The notes beneath the pieces are model-generated. The model searched no databases. It saw nothing but the letters and a program-made list of their open reading frames with translations, and was not told where the DNA came from. A DNA stretch of 64,000 bases, from the NCBI GenBank assembly GCA_947579605.1, contig OX388315.1:496001-560000 (forward strand), in the 5' to 3' direction. Both the position numbers and the translations under genes were made by a program. This document shows positions 49,838-61,060 of the stretch, one piece after another (the stretch's first letter is position 1; each line of letters begins with the position of its first letter). The DNA is from Athripsodes cinereus (taxonomy: Eukaryota; Arthropoda; Insecta; Trichoptera; Leptoceridae).

Positions 49838-51150
49838 CCATCGTACAGTATCAAAAATTCCATTCAACTAGTTAACAAAATCAAAAATATTGATCTACCC
49901 CCCAATTGTAAATTATTTTCACTTGATGTACAAAACCTCTTTACCAATATCCCAATTAAAGAAACATTAGATATTATGTACGACATCTTAGAATCTAAAA
50001 AGTTAACCCAGTTGTTGCAAGCGAACTCAATGAACTTATCAAAACCTGCGTGGAAACAAATTATTTCTGTTTCAACAATACATTCTACAAACAATTAGAT
50101 GGAGCCCAAATGGGATCCCCATTGAGTCCTCCACTTTCAGAATGTTTTATGGACAAATTAGAACACAAGCTACTAGAACATCCACTAGCTAAAAAATGTA
50201 TTATCTACTACGTAAGATACGTAGACGATATACTTGTTTGTTTCAATGGCACCGACAGACAAATAACACAGTTTCACAACGTAGCCAACTCATTACATAA
50301 CAAAATACATTTCACTATAGAACACGAACAAAATAATAGCATCAACTTCCTCGATTTAAAAATTATAAAACACAATAATCAAAACCATTTCGAAATCTAC
50401 AGAAAGCCAACTTTCACAGACACAACTATCAACGCTAAATCATTACACCCTTGGACATAAATAAACTATCAGCATACCATTCTATGATATACAGATTGAC
50501 AAACATTCCTTCAACAAACGAAGCATACAAGAAAGAACTAAAAATAATTCAGACCATTGCACTTAATAACGGTTTCTCATTAAAAATTATTAATAAAATG
50601 CATAACAAACTCAAACATAAACACACCTTATCACAAATATACCCAACAGTCAACCTCAATAAATACGAATTTAGATGTATCACATATTATGGACATTTAT
50701 CTTCAAAAATAGCCAATACAATTAAAAAGAAAACCACATTTAATATATCATACAAAACAAATAACATAGGCTCCCAGTTAAGAAATTCTAAAGACCCACA
50801 ACCACCACTAAAAGACAACGGTATATACAGTCTGAAGTGTGGTGATTGTGTTAACATCTATATAGGGCAAAGCAGACGTAATATTGAATGTAGGTTCCTT
50901 GAACATAAAAAAAGCATGGCTTAATAACAAACCAGAATGTTCCCAATTCGCCAAACACCTCCTTATTAATAACCACTCAATCCAAGATACCACCCTCCCA
51001 AAAAAATTACACTCGGAGAAGAAAGGTATACGTCTTAACGTATTAGAACAACTTGAAATCACAAAATCCAACAAATTAGATGGCACACTAATAAATGAAC
51101 AAACAAATATAATTAAATTCACCCATACTAGACATTTTGAAACCATTTAA
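49838..51150 (+). pseudogene. Penelope-like element, RT and GIY-YIG endonuclease, frameshifted
   Basis: Four consecutive frame segments: RT motif A (LFSLDVQNLFTNIP); GAQMGSPLSPPLSE and YVRYVDDILVCF (YVDD active site); the linker region (INKLSAYHSMIYRLTNIP); and GIYSLKCGDC with NIYIGQSRRN, a GIY-YIG nuclease. Shifts lie near 49998, 50457 and 50910 (an A-run). Penelope-like elements join RT to GIY-YIG; no other family does. It is 5'-truncated and dead. Confidence 0.88.
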
Positions 51151-51333
51151 TAAGTAACATAAAACGTTGGACATATAATAAAATAAATTAACCTTATAAG
51201 TTTGATACCCAAGTTCACAATTAGACTAAATTAAATCATATTAATTGAAAAAGACAATCGTTATAAAACAACTAATTAACACACTACTTATATAATCATA
51301 CGTCATCTATATGCAACATTACAATAAACTAAC

Positions 51334-52680
51334 ATGTTATACTTCTAAAGATATATTTTCACATATAATACTATAGATATGTACCGATACGTCTTGTAGA
51401 TATGTAATACTTCTTTAGATATCCTTACAACCATGTAACTGTACGTCTTCTACATATATACAACATTATAATAAACTAACATGTAATACTTTTAAAGATA
51501 TATTTTCACATATAATACTATAGATATGTACCGATACGTCTTGTAGATATGTAATACTTCTTTAGATATCCTTACAACCATGTAACTGTACGTCTTCTAC
51601 ATATATACAACATTATAATAAACTAACATGTAATACTTTTAAAGATATATTTTCACATATAATACTATAGATATGTACCGATACGTCTTGTAGATATGTA
51701 ATACTTCTTTAGATATCCTTACAACCATGTAACTGTACGTCTTCTACATATATACAACATTATAATAAACTAACATGTAATACTTTTAAAGATATATTTT
51801 CACATATAATACTATAGATATGTACCGATACGTCTTGTAGATATGTAATACTTCTTTAGATATCCTTACAACCATGTAACTGTACGTCTTCTACATATAT
51901 ACAACATTATAATAAACTAACATGTAATACTTTTAAAGATATATTTTCACATATAATACTATAGATATGTACCGATACGTCTTGTAGATATGTAATACTT
52001 CTTTAGATATCCTTACAACTATGTAACTGTACGTCTTCTACATATATACAACATTATAATAAACTAACATGTAATACTTTTAAAGATATATTTTCACATA
52101 TAATACTATAGATATGTACCGATACGTCTTGTAGATATGTAATACTTCTTTAGATATCCTTACAACCATGTAACTGTACGTCTTCTACATATATACAACA
52201 TTATAATAAACTAACATGTAATACTTTTAAAGATATATTTTCACATTTAATACTATAGATATGTACCGATACGTCTTGTAGATATGTAATACTTCTTTAG
52301 ATATCCTTACAACCATGTAACTGTACGTCTTCTACATATATACAACATTATAATAAACTAACATGTAATACTTTTAAAGATATATTTTCACATATAATAC
52401 TATAGATATGTACCGATACGTCTTGTAGATATGAAATACTTCTTTAGATATCCTTACAACCATGTAACTGTACGTCTTCTACATATATACAACATTATAA
52501 TAAACTAACATGTAATACTTTTAAAGATATATTTTCACATATAATACTATAGATATGTACCGATACGTCTTGTAGATATGTAATACTTCTTTAGATATCC
52601 TTACAACCATGTAACTGTACGTCTTCTACATATATACAACATTATAATAAACTAATTTATAATAATTTTATAGATATATT
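51334..52680. repeat. 147-bp tandem satellite, 9 full units
   Basis: Unit starts (ATGT(A/T)ATACTT) lie at 51334, 51481, 51628, 51775, 51922, 52069, 52216, 52363 and 52510, exactly 147 bp apart, plus a partial last unit. Apart from the first and last units, copies differ by only single bases (for example near 52018, 52246 and 52433). Each unit has two similar halves (GTAATACTT and GTACGTCTT-like words recur), so it probably arose from a dimer of about 73 bp. Confidence 0.97.
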
Positions 52681-52682
52681 GC

Positions 52683-52873
52683 GAGTTCGTCGGTAGCCTG
52701 GAGGTAGAGTCTCGGCCTCGTGAACATGGGGTCCGTGGTTCGATACCAGGTGCCGGCAAACTCCCCTTTCACGACACAAGCTTTTAGTAGCTTACTGTGA
52801 AAGGTGTATAAGGTTGTATTTGGGTTTATGACAAAAACCCAGATATATCTTTTTTAAAAAAAAAAAAAAATAT
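52683..52873 (+). mobile_element. tRNA-derived SINE, copy 1
   Basis: Pol III boxes are visible: A-box-like TAGCCTGGAGG and B box GGTTCGATACC. A body with CTCCCCTTTCACGACAC and TTTGGGTTTATGACAAAAAC follows, then a long A-run. It matches the minus-strand copy at 59490-59685. It lies directly after the 147-bp array. Confidence 0.82.
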
Positions 52874-54052
52874 TTGTTCAGTAGGCTATATATAATTTAC
52901 AAACAAACTTAAAATCACAATTTATTCAAATCAACACCTCATTATAATCATATATAATCATATAATCGCCCACTTTACTTAAGTAGAGTGCGTACTAATG
53001 CTGGTTTGAGAAACCCTCTACACCGCATTATGAGAGCTTACAACACCAGATTTGGTAGTGTTGACATGTTTGCCGGCAGCGCTCATACTTTCAAAATGTC
53101 AATTTTACAGGTTATGTGTAGCGACTCGTAAATACGTAATTTTTGTAATTATTTTTGTGAACATGGTTTCTCTGCATCGTAGATATTGTCTTCCCTTCCC
53201 ATTTTCCCAAATCCATGACACGCACTTAGATATAAGGTATAGGTAGGTATGTAGTTCTTTAATTTATAATGGTAGGTTGTGTTTGTATTGTTTCTGTTTT
53301 TGTCATTTCGATTTAAGGATATATGATTTATCTTGTTCATTTTAATCAAGTGTGTAGCATCATTTGATTGTTTTAATTAATCTCGCATAGAGATTGTTCT
53401 ACGAGGATAAAAATATAGTTATCAATTTCCTTGAATCCTTACTTTCATCAAAAATATTTATTAGTTTTCGTTTATATTCATTTCTAATTCTATGTTTGTT
53501 TTGTCATTATTATTGTTATTTTAATATGTATGACAACCGAATGGGCTTTGATTAAAATAAATTAATTTAAAGTTTGAACACTTATAAAGAGGACATTGCA
53601 TTGAGTACTTCTTTTCTTGTATAATATTTAGTTGTATTAGATAAGCATGTTTTGTTTGTAGTGTTCTGTTGATTGAATAAATAAATAAATATATTATTTC
53701 CTAATGTAAAATTATCCTTTGTCAATTTTGTTTTATCCCACATTATCCCAAGACGAATATTGCATTGTATAGAATCTATAATTACAAAACCTATAGATAT
53801 ACCTACCCATTTAGAACACAGTGTAAAAGATCAACTCCATACATATTAAACTAGAATACATTAAAACATCTACCAATACCACATAAAGTTCTTTATAAAC
53901 CAAAAATTATACCTTAATAAATATTGTATTATGTTATACTTTGCATTGTTACATCATTATCTGGGGTATGACAACATGTAATTAATATATACTATTACCT
54001 GGCCCAGGATAACATAGTGTAGTTTTGTTCTGGAATTATTCAATAGATATGT
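52874..54052. other. AT-rich intergenic stretch, no gene seen
   Basis: No recognisable coding sequence. (AAAT)n-type runs occur near 53678. Confidence 0.4.
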
Positions 54053-54064
54053 AATATAAACCTT

Positions 54065-54501
54065 GAAGCACGCGAAGGAACTGATGACAGGGTACTCGCG
54101 GAAATTCACCACAGAAGTTTTAAAACTTAATAAAAATCAAATAAGGATTCTAACCCGGACCTTGACAGGACACTGCAGACTAAGGAAGCATATGACAAAA
54201 ATTGGATTGTCAGATACCCCAACCTGCAGATTCTGTTCAGAGGAAAATGAAACGCCCATCCACATCCTCTGTAACTGTGACGCACTCGCTCGCAACCGAA
54301 GTCACATCCTCGGAGGTCCACTGCTGGACTCTGAGAAAGTGAGACTTCTCACACCAAGACAAATAGTGAGCTACATGACGCACCTAGGTCTTGAGAGTGA
54401 GATATGACACAGAAGGATGTCACAATAGATCTGTTATGGTCGCAGTGACACAAGGGATGTAAGGTCCCTTGACCTTTTAAAGAAAAAAAAAAAAAAAAAA
54501 A
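54065..54501 (+). pseudogene. 5'-truncated LINE with RNase H-type tail
   Basis: The plus strand encodes RILTRTLTGHCRLRKHMTKI, CRFCSEENETPIHILCNC and TPRQIVSYMTHLGLESEI, the Cys/His tail that follows RNase H in I/LOA-type LINEs. A 3' UTR and a long A-run follow. A 12-bp target duplication AATATAAACCTT lies at 54053-54064 and 54502-54513. The frame is open but only the C terminus is present. Confidence 0.87.
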
Positions 54502-54513
54502 AATATAAACCTT

Positions 54514-55510
54514 TATTGACTAGTTGTAAATCTAGATGTTGTACAAATGTTATTATTCCTAAATGGATGCTTTTTGTCAATATTCCTCTATTGATAATAA
54601 TATTATGTGGTGTTCTCACTTTGGCGAATATCGCCAGGGCACCAAAATATCGCCAGCCATTTGAACCGTGTGAACAAAATGACAGCTAGTCTGAAACGAT
54701 AAAAACCAGTAGAAACGATATCGTCTCGAGTTGACCACCTTCCAACTTTCTCTCTGCTTGAACGATTTGCGCATGCGTAGATGTGCGCGGCATCCGTAAA
54801 AACTTTCTAACCTATAAATTTTATAGTGTTTCCCTCTTCATGACAGCTTTTATCTTTGTTGTTGGTTTGTGGCGTTTGTTTCCTTAATTTAAAGGCGCCT
54901 TTAACCTCTACTATAACATTTTCGACTAAAAATAAACACTTCGCGATCTCCATCTCGACGTCCGCCATTTTGAAAACAATGTCAAAATCAAAGCGCATCT
55001 GACAGATCGTTTCTATATCGGTGGAGTGTGTGAACAGGTGTGGCGATCAATGGGCGTACGGCGAATTTTGTTTTTTCGCCTGGCGTTATATTTTTAAATT
55101 CGCCTGGCGATATTCGCCAAATGTGAACACCCCATTAGGTACACCTGTTATTACATCCATTAGTTGAAGTCAAAATACCCAATACTATATCATTTATTTA
55201 TACTATACTAACCAACTGTCTTCCTTAATCTGTACCAATAAAATGTCACATTATATAGAATCAATATAATTTAAATCACATACAACACAACCAACTGTTC
55301 TTTCTGAATTTCCCTCAATAAAATTTGCATTATATAAAACCTTAGCTGTAAGAATATATTGTTATACCTACCTACTAAGACATAGTATTTAAGTAACAAC
55401 ACGGCCTATAGTAAATTTAGTTTGACAATGACCTCATAGGTCGAAACCTGGTAACTTATTTAACAAATAAATCGTAGTAAAACCAAAAACAATTTTGTTT
55501 TCATTATATT
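54514..55510. repeat. Penelope-like terminus copy, split by a MITE
   Basis: The sequence from about 54514 to 54605 and 55135 to 55510 is colinear with 43990-44395 (TAGTTGTAAATCTAGATGTTG-type start; ACCTCATAGGTCGAAACCTG end). The MITE at 54606-55134 interrupts it. Confidence 0.7.
54606..55134. mobile_element. PIF/Harbinger-like MITE, copy 3
   Basis: The element is 529 bp, with TTA on both sides (54603-54605, 55135-55137) and ends matching copies 1 and 2. The split host repeat can be compared with its unsplit relative at 43990-44395. Confidence 0.8.
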
Positions 55511-55572
55511 AATATGTAAAAGTTGTTACAATAATAATCAATCACTAATAACTAAATTACGGTTACTATTTA

Positions 55573-55925
55573 CTACTTTTTATGAAAATCTCTAAAACAC
55601 GGATATACACACAATGCCACATTACATTCTTTACACATATAAAGAGTAGCTTTCCGCAATTTTTTATCGGAGCAGACGCGACATCTTCGATAAGGACGCT
55701 CACATTTGGAGGTGGAAGGCATTTTTGTTCTGGCATATGACTAGCAATCAAGGATCCAGGTATTCCAAATTTTAGAGGGTGATGAGGAGTTGAGGTGGAG
55801 CATTTAACATCCATTCTATATTTATCAAAAAGTTGCCTAATAACTTTTAAATGAAATTCTGCAAGACTCACTATTTGAGATGTTATGTGCTTAAACAAAA
55901 AATACGAATTAATTAAATACCGCAC
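55573..55925 (-). pseudogene. piggyBac transposase C-terminal fragment (second lineage)
   Basis: The minus strand encodes, with one frame change, STPHHPLKFGIPG, then RRCRVCSDKKLRKATLYMC and KECNVALCVYPCFRDFHKK before a stop at 55573. Spaced CxxC pairs ending in CFxxFH are the classic zinc ribbon of piggyBac transposases. It differs clearly from the relic at 3365-3649. Confidence 0.85.
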
Positions 55926-56139
55926 ATAAATCTACAACATTATACTTTCAATACAACAAACAATATGAAATTGAATATCACTATTCAACCATTTTTCATT
56001 ATAAATTGTTAATACTTAATCTTTATACTACAAATTACGTGGAAAATGAAAATATAGTTTAATTTTATGTAATACTAGCTGTCCCAGCGAACTTCGTACC
56101 GCCTAAGAATCAATGAATGATTACATACATACATCTTCT

Positions 56140-56330
56140 TCTCCCTGTCCTAGTTCAGTCGGGGTCCCATTGCCCCTAGGTATCTCCTCCAGAGAACCCC
56201 TGCCATCGCTGCTTCCAGGACCTCTGGCCACCCCAAACCAAGCTTTTCAACACACAGGTTCGACACCTGCCCTTGCCAGCTTCTTCTAGGGCGGCCCACC
56301 GGTCTTCTGCCCTCTCCCACTGACTTTATA
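56140..56330 (-). pseudogene. LINE C-terminal relic
   Basis: The minus strand reads GRPRRSWQGQVSNLCVEKLG then WRRYLGAMGPRLN and a stop, a terminal segment of an RT protein. It is noncoding now. Confidence 0.6.
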
Positions 56331-57015
56331 AATGATTAATATTATTAATCTCTTTACAAACTCCCGTAATAGGGAACATGCATGTGTGAGGAATATGAAT
56401 AAATGTTATCAATTCATATTAATAAATATACGCTGATCACGAATATCCTAATAAGAAACCATAAAATAAAACTTTTCATTCATTATTTTCATTTTAAAAA
56501 TCCATATTTTCTCTTATTGAATTAGTCCGGTGTGACGTCGCTAGGCGCTATTTTGTATTGCCACACATTTCACTCTTTGTACTGTTTGTAGCGCCTGATA
56601 TTGTCAAACAGTGCTCCGCCACGAGTGGACCTTTTTGCGGCGAAGTGTGAAAATTGCTTTTTTAAATGGCGATAAAAACCTTAAAAATGCACATTTAAAA
56701 ATATAAAAAGTACCATAATTTTTCTAATTTTCTGTACTATTTTTTGGGTTGAAATTTTTTTTTTGTGAAAGTTCCCCATTGTCCAAGTGTGTCGTCGTAG
56801 GTATAGTGTAAAAATATAAAATTCATTTACAACTTTCGCAGTTTAGCGGCCCCCACCCGTTGTCTAGTACTTTTTTCCATAGAAAAAGTAATATTTTGGA
56901 AACATGAGGAAATTGTTGCCATATGTAGAATTAATTCATAAGTTCCATTATTTTTTTTACATAGACAATTCACACACATCGAGCTAGTCCCAAACTCAGA
57001 TATGAATCTTGTAAT

Positions 57016-57357
57016 ATGGGTAGGATTTTGGATGTCAAATGGTATGAACATGTTACAAATGATGCTGTGCGCTGGCGCACCCAGCAGAGACCTATGATCT
57101 CCGTAATACAGGAGAGACGATGGTCCTGGCTGGGACATGTTTTGAGAATGCCTAATGATAGTTGGCCAAAAAGAGCACTGTTCTTCCGTCCGCAGGGGTT
57201 CCGTCGGCCCGGGCGTCCCTCTTTCACAATACACCGTTCCTATGACAACGATATCAGAGCGCAAGGAATGTCGTGGAAAGAGGTGACGCAATTGGCACAG
57301 AGACGCTCTGAATGGAGGAGGCTGGTTTCTGCCCTGTGCTCCCGAGAGGAGCGTTGA
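57016..57357 (+). pseudogene. RTE-like LINE 3' fragment
   Basis: It encodes [54 protein letters not shown] and SALCSREER with a stop, followed by (GAT)n. It is nearly identical in sequence to the copy at 30520-31146, so probably a young insertion, but strongly 5'-truncated. Confidence 0.87.
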
Positions 57358-57374
57358 GGGCGGTGATGATGATG

Positions 57375-57565
57375 ATGATTATGGGTACTAACACGACGAT
57401 ACACACATATACAATGCACTATACACACATAATTATATGTAACACCCAGATCCAGGACAATTTGAAAAAGGTCATTCTTCACTTTACCCTGGCCGGGAGT
57501 CGAATCCGGGACCTCGTGACTCAAAGGCAAGAGCGTTACCTCCGCGCCCCACCGACCGACATGAA
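57375..57565 (-). mobile_element. tRNA-derived SINE of a second family
   Basis: On the minus strand the head has an A-box-like GGGGCGCGGAGGTAACGC and a B-box-like GGATTCGACTCC, then GGTAAAGTGAAGAATGACC. The tail ends in (ATC)n, which merges with the (GAT)n tail of the LINE on the other strand. Confidence 0.72.
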
Positions 57566-58069
57566 CAATTAACTTAACTCAGATTTGTTTATAAATTATC
57601 TGCTGTACGTAATATAATTATGTAGGCACAAATTTTAGGTAGATACCTATTCATTTTAAATTTATAAAAATTCTTTCCATGATTTTTTCAAAATCGAAAT
57701 ATCAGAACCACAGATGTTAAATTGTATGGATTACGATTCTATACCTATTGAAAATGTATAGAAAAATTATTCTTTAAATAGACCAATCTATAAAAAAACT
57801 TCATCGATGATTTTGTGTATTCTCCATATTGCATTATTTATTGAAATTAAAAATATATGGCGTAAATAATTTTCTTCGTTTTTTTTCTTACCGTGAATTT
57901 GTAAGATGTTTTAATAGCCTATAGTTTATTCCGGGCGGAGAAGAATTCAACAAATCAGAGATCATTCAAATCGGTACAGCCATTCTTGAGTTATAAGTGT
58001 TGTAACACACACACTTCCTTTCATAAATAAGATTACTCTATTTATACAAAAATGTATATTTGACTATTG

Positions 58070-58155
58070 CGTCTGTTTGTGTTTGATGTTTATCATACTG
58101 CTTGTTTAACATGTAAAAGGCTCACGCCGTGTGTTCATCTAAATAAATAAATAAA
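58070..58155 (+). repeat. LINE 3' tail fragment
   Basis: AACATGTAAAAGGCTCACGC with CGTGTGTTCATCTAAATAAA matches the 3' end seen on the minus strand at 22556-22640. Confidence 0.6.
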
Positions 58156-58225
58156 TCCGGTAAGAAGTATAAGTGAGTGTCCAAGATTAGAAGGCCTTAT
58201 AAAATTGCCTGTGAAAAGTACATTT

Positions 58226-58315
58226 AAAAAAAAAAAATTAACTTGAATTTCCATGCTTACTTTTTACATGAAATTCATGTAAAAAATAATCAAAAATTCA
58301 AGTTATTTTTTTTTT
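58226..58315. repeat. Perfect-arm hairpin
   Basis: TTAACTTGAATTT...TTTTTACATGAA is followed by ATTCATGTAAAAA...AAAATTCAAGTTA. The two stems are nested in an approximately 90-bp inverted repeat with flanking A/T runs. Confidence 0.8.
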
Positions 58316-58596
58316 AAATGACAAAAATACTTCGATAGAACATTGAATTGAACATCGGTGAGATTGTGGGACGAAATATGTGAAGATTTATATTGGGAAC
58401 AAATTCTTTATTTTTTTTAAAATTTATTTTTTTGAATAATAAATATATTTATTTCCAGAGTACACAATACAATTATTATTTTCACTAAACGATAAAAAAA
58501 CAATCATAATAATATTCTACCTCCTTACTAGAGATATCTCGTGAATAGGGAGGGAGTATAGACCAATTAAAATACACTAATTAATTATTATATCCC

Positions 58597-58700
58597 TTGA
58601 CAAAACCCTTCCTGAAATTAAATACAACCGTTAATGTCTACCAACTCTTAACGTTAACAATGTAGATTCAAAATAAGCTTGCAGTTACGTATTTTTTACG
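58597..58700. repeat. Dispersed repeat shared with 9270-9395
   Basis: CTTCCTGAAATTAAATACAA, CCGTTAATGTCTACCAACTC and TACGTATTTTTTACGTA are found in nearly the same order at 9288-9390. The element type is not identified. Confidence 0.7.
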
Positions 58701-59049
58701 TACCTACTAGTTGTTTACTAAGGCTAACACAAGAGATTAAGACTATTATGGAAATTCTTAAAATAAATAGGTACATTCATAAATCACTCGATTGCGGGTG
58801 CATTGCCGTAAAATGAAATAAGAAGAAGAAGAAATAGGTACATGAATAAAAGTAGAGACACACAATAAAAATAAAGAAACTGCGTATGAGATACTTTTTT
58901 ACAGATATTTTTAGTCCAACCTCAAAATTCGGTATCTTCAGTCCTCGTGCGGGCACCTGAGCTTTTGTCAGGTTCCCCTTCCGTAAAGACCGCTACTGCG
59001 GTTCCTAAATACCGTACCAGAGTCTGTGTTCGATGCACAATGCAGTTCA

Positions 59050-59985
59050 TCATTGGGAACTTATTATTTGTTCGGCTATTAATCCATTCGTTCGGCAAGA
59101 AAAATCAGCATTTAAGTCATTTGCACAGCAAACAATGTTTTCATCGGCAAAAAATAAAAAAATAGCGCAACACTTGTTTTACAAACAAACTTGGTTATAT
59201 CGGCAAACCGACAAATTTAAGCGGCTTAATAAATACTCGCACACCAAATAATTAATTGACCGGCAGAAATGTTATTTGAGTGGCTCTATTATTTGTCCGG
59301 CAGAAAATATTAAGTGATAAACAATATTTTTCACACATCAATCTACCTTCGGATCCACATGAAGTTTTTGTGATTTCTTATCAAATTAATGATGACTACG
59401 AAAATAATCCCAGTTTCCGCTTTGCTATATCAACGAAATATCTTACTCGAATGTCGAAAACCGCAAGTGTCGTTCATTCAGATGCTACATTTTTTTTTTT
59501 TTAAATATATATCTGGGTTTTTGTTATAAACCCAAATACAACCTTATACACCTTTCACAGTAAGCTACTAAAAGCTTGCGTCGGTCGTGAAAGGGGAGTT
59601 TGCCAGCACCTGGTATCGAACCACGGACCCCTTGTTCACGAGGCCGAGACTCTACCTCCAGGCTACCGATGAACTCATATGAATTCACATACCTACAAAG
59701 AATTCTTATTTGAACAAGATTAAACATTTAGCTCACGCAAGTTTAATTAAAATTAGCTCACGTTTTGCCGCTCATTTATTTATTTTGCTGGACTAATAAT
59801 CATTTTGCCGGAAAAATAATAATTTTGCCGGTCGATTAAATTTAGAGTTTTTCAATATCATATTATTTGCAATAGATATCTAATATTCTCGCTGGGCATA
59901 AGTAGCATTATCAACATGATATATTTGTCGGCAGAATACATTTTTCTGCTGAACATAACATCAATATTTTGCTGATCGTTTAAAT
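59050..59985. repeat. Dispersed CGGCA-motif array, split by a SINE
   Basis: At least twelve CGGCA/TGCCG words, usually followed or preceded by A/T runs, lie at about 59060-59310 (mostly CGGCAAA or CGGCAGA) and about 59765-59990 (mostly TTTGCCGG or TTTGCTG). The orientation tends to flip between halves. Nothing like a protein was recognised. Confidence 0.5.
59490..59685 (-). mobile_element. tRNA-derived SINE, copy 2
   Basis: On the minus strand, B box GGTTCGATACC and A-box-like TAGCCTGGAGG, then the same body as 52683-52873, ending in a T-run (plus strand) at about 59490. Confidence 0.82.
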
Positions 59986-60348
59986 GATAGCCTTATTAAT
60001 TTATTCATGTATTTTTGACATGATTACGCAACGTAAACGTAACAGAAAATGTAAGTACCTACATAGGTGTATATCTTTGATATACCAAAAGTATTTTCGC
60101 AATGATATTGTACGTAATAGGTAGGTGCCTATAATTATGTATCAATATCTAGGTGTGGCATTTATCTGTATTACGTGGAAAGATAAATAATAAATTCAAG
60201 TGCTTGGTAAATAGTTATTTTAAGTACCTAACACTAAAATCTTTGTAATATGTTGTGATAAGAATCAATAGATATATTATGTAGGTATAGATATATTTCT
60301 AGGTAACGAAAATATCAATGTACCTAAATATACTGTAATCATATCTAT

Positions 60349-60690
60349 ATGCAGCTATGCAAGAGGAGTAGGATTGTGGATAGAATATTGTGTTTAAATG
60401 AATTACCATGTGCAGGACATGCGGAACAAATGACAATGAGGATAATATATTTATCTGAAATAGAGGGTGTGAGAAAGCGCAGACGTCCAGGAACTACGGG
60501 GTCTGATCACGCGGATCAAATTCTCAAGGACGGCCGTGTGCTGAGTAAAAGAAATTGACATGCGTGTGTAAGATATTGTATTAAATGTAGATGAAGAGAA
60601 AGAAGTAGGTACGTAAGGATATATCTACTTACATATATGGGGTTCCGTTCTCTCTGCCTACCCTACTTGGGATACGGCGTGAGGGTATAG
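60349..60690 (+). pseudogene. LINE 3' fragment related to 39836-40090
   Basis: Encodes RIIYLSEIEGVRKRRRPGTT then DQILKDGRVLSKRN, with breaks. The 3' UTR reads GGGTTCCGTTCTCTCTGCCT and GGGATACGGCGTGAGGG, equivalent to the minus-strand copy at 39836. Confidence 0.78.
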
Positions 60691-60779
60691 TTTAGATATA
60701 TAGTATTACCTAATCGTGATTGTACCTAGCAGTGGCGGGACTAGACTTTTTATATGGGTTATGCTTTCATAGTGAATAT

Positions 60780-60960
60780 TTTTATCTATTACTACTGCTA
60801 TACTATACCAGCACTGCATATCCCGCAAGTTGGGAAGCCAGCTGACCAGTCGCATGTAAAAAAAAGTGCAAGCTGTCCTCTTCTTGTTAACAAAAATTAA
60901 GGCATTCAGGATGGGTGGCAAATCTTATCGCTGAATTTTAGATGTAATATGTCGAAAAAA
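60780..60960 (-). repeat. LINE 3' end (CCACAAGTGGGGTAGCC family), copy 4
   Basis: GCATATCCCGCAAGTTGGGA and TCAGGATGGGTGGCAAATCT. It is diverged but colinear with copies at 23267, 28285 and 41885. Confidence 0.6.
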
Positions 60961-61060
60961 AAATTATCGTACACCTGCCTTTTACAAGACACTCGCAAAC
61001 TTACGGAAAAGAGTGTGTGACCAAATTAACTGACTAAATTTGTACACCCTCATCGCCAAA

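Larger units (their letters stand above)
56075..58032 (-). mobile_element. Non-autonomous Helitron (copy B), with nested insertions
   Basis: On the minus strand it starts A|TCTTATTTATGAAAGG and ends GCTGGGACAGCTAG|T. Its interior matches copy A (12809-19349) in inverted orientation and keeps the LINE-free site. It contains a LINE tail relic (56140-56330), an RTE-like fragment and a SINE. Confidence 0.75.

Noticed and set aside
52683..52760. Free-standing tRNA gene
   Set aside because: A and B boxes are present, but the region lacks a clear cloverleaf and continues into a repeated body with an A-tail; a second copy exists, so it is a SINE.
57490..57565. tRNA gene on the minus strand
   Set aside because: The same reasoning: tRNA-like head fused to a non-tRNA body with (ATC)n tail, typical of a SINE.
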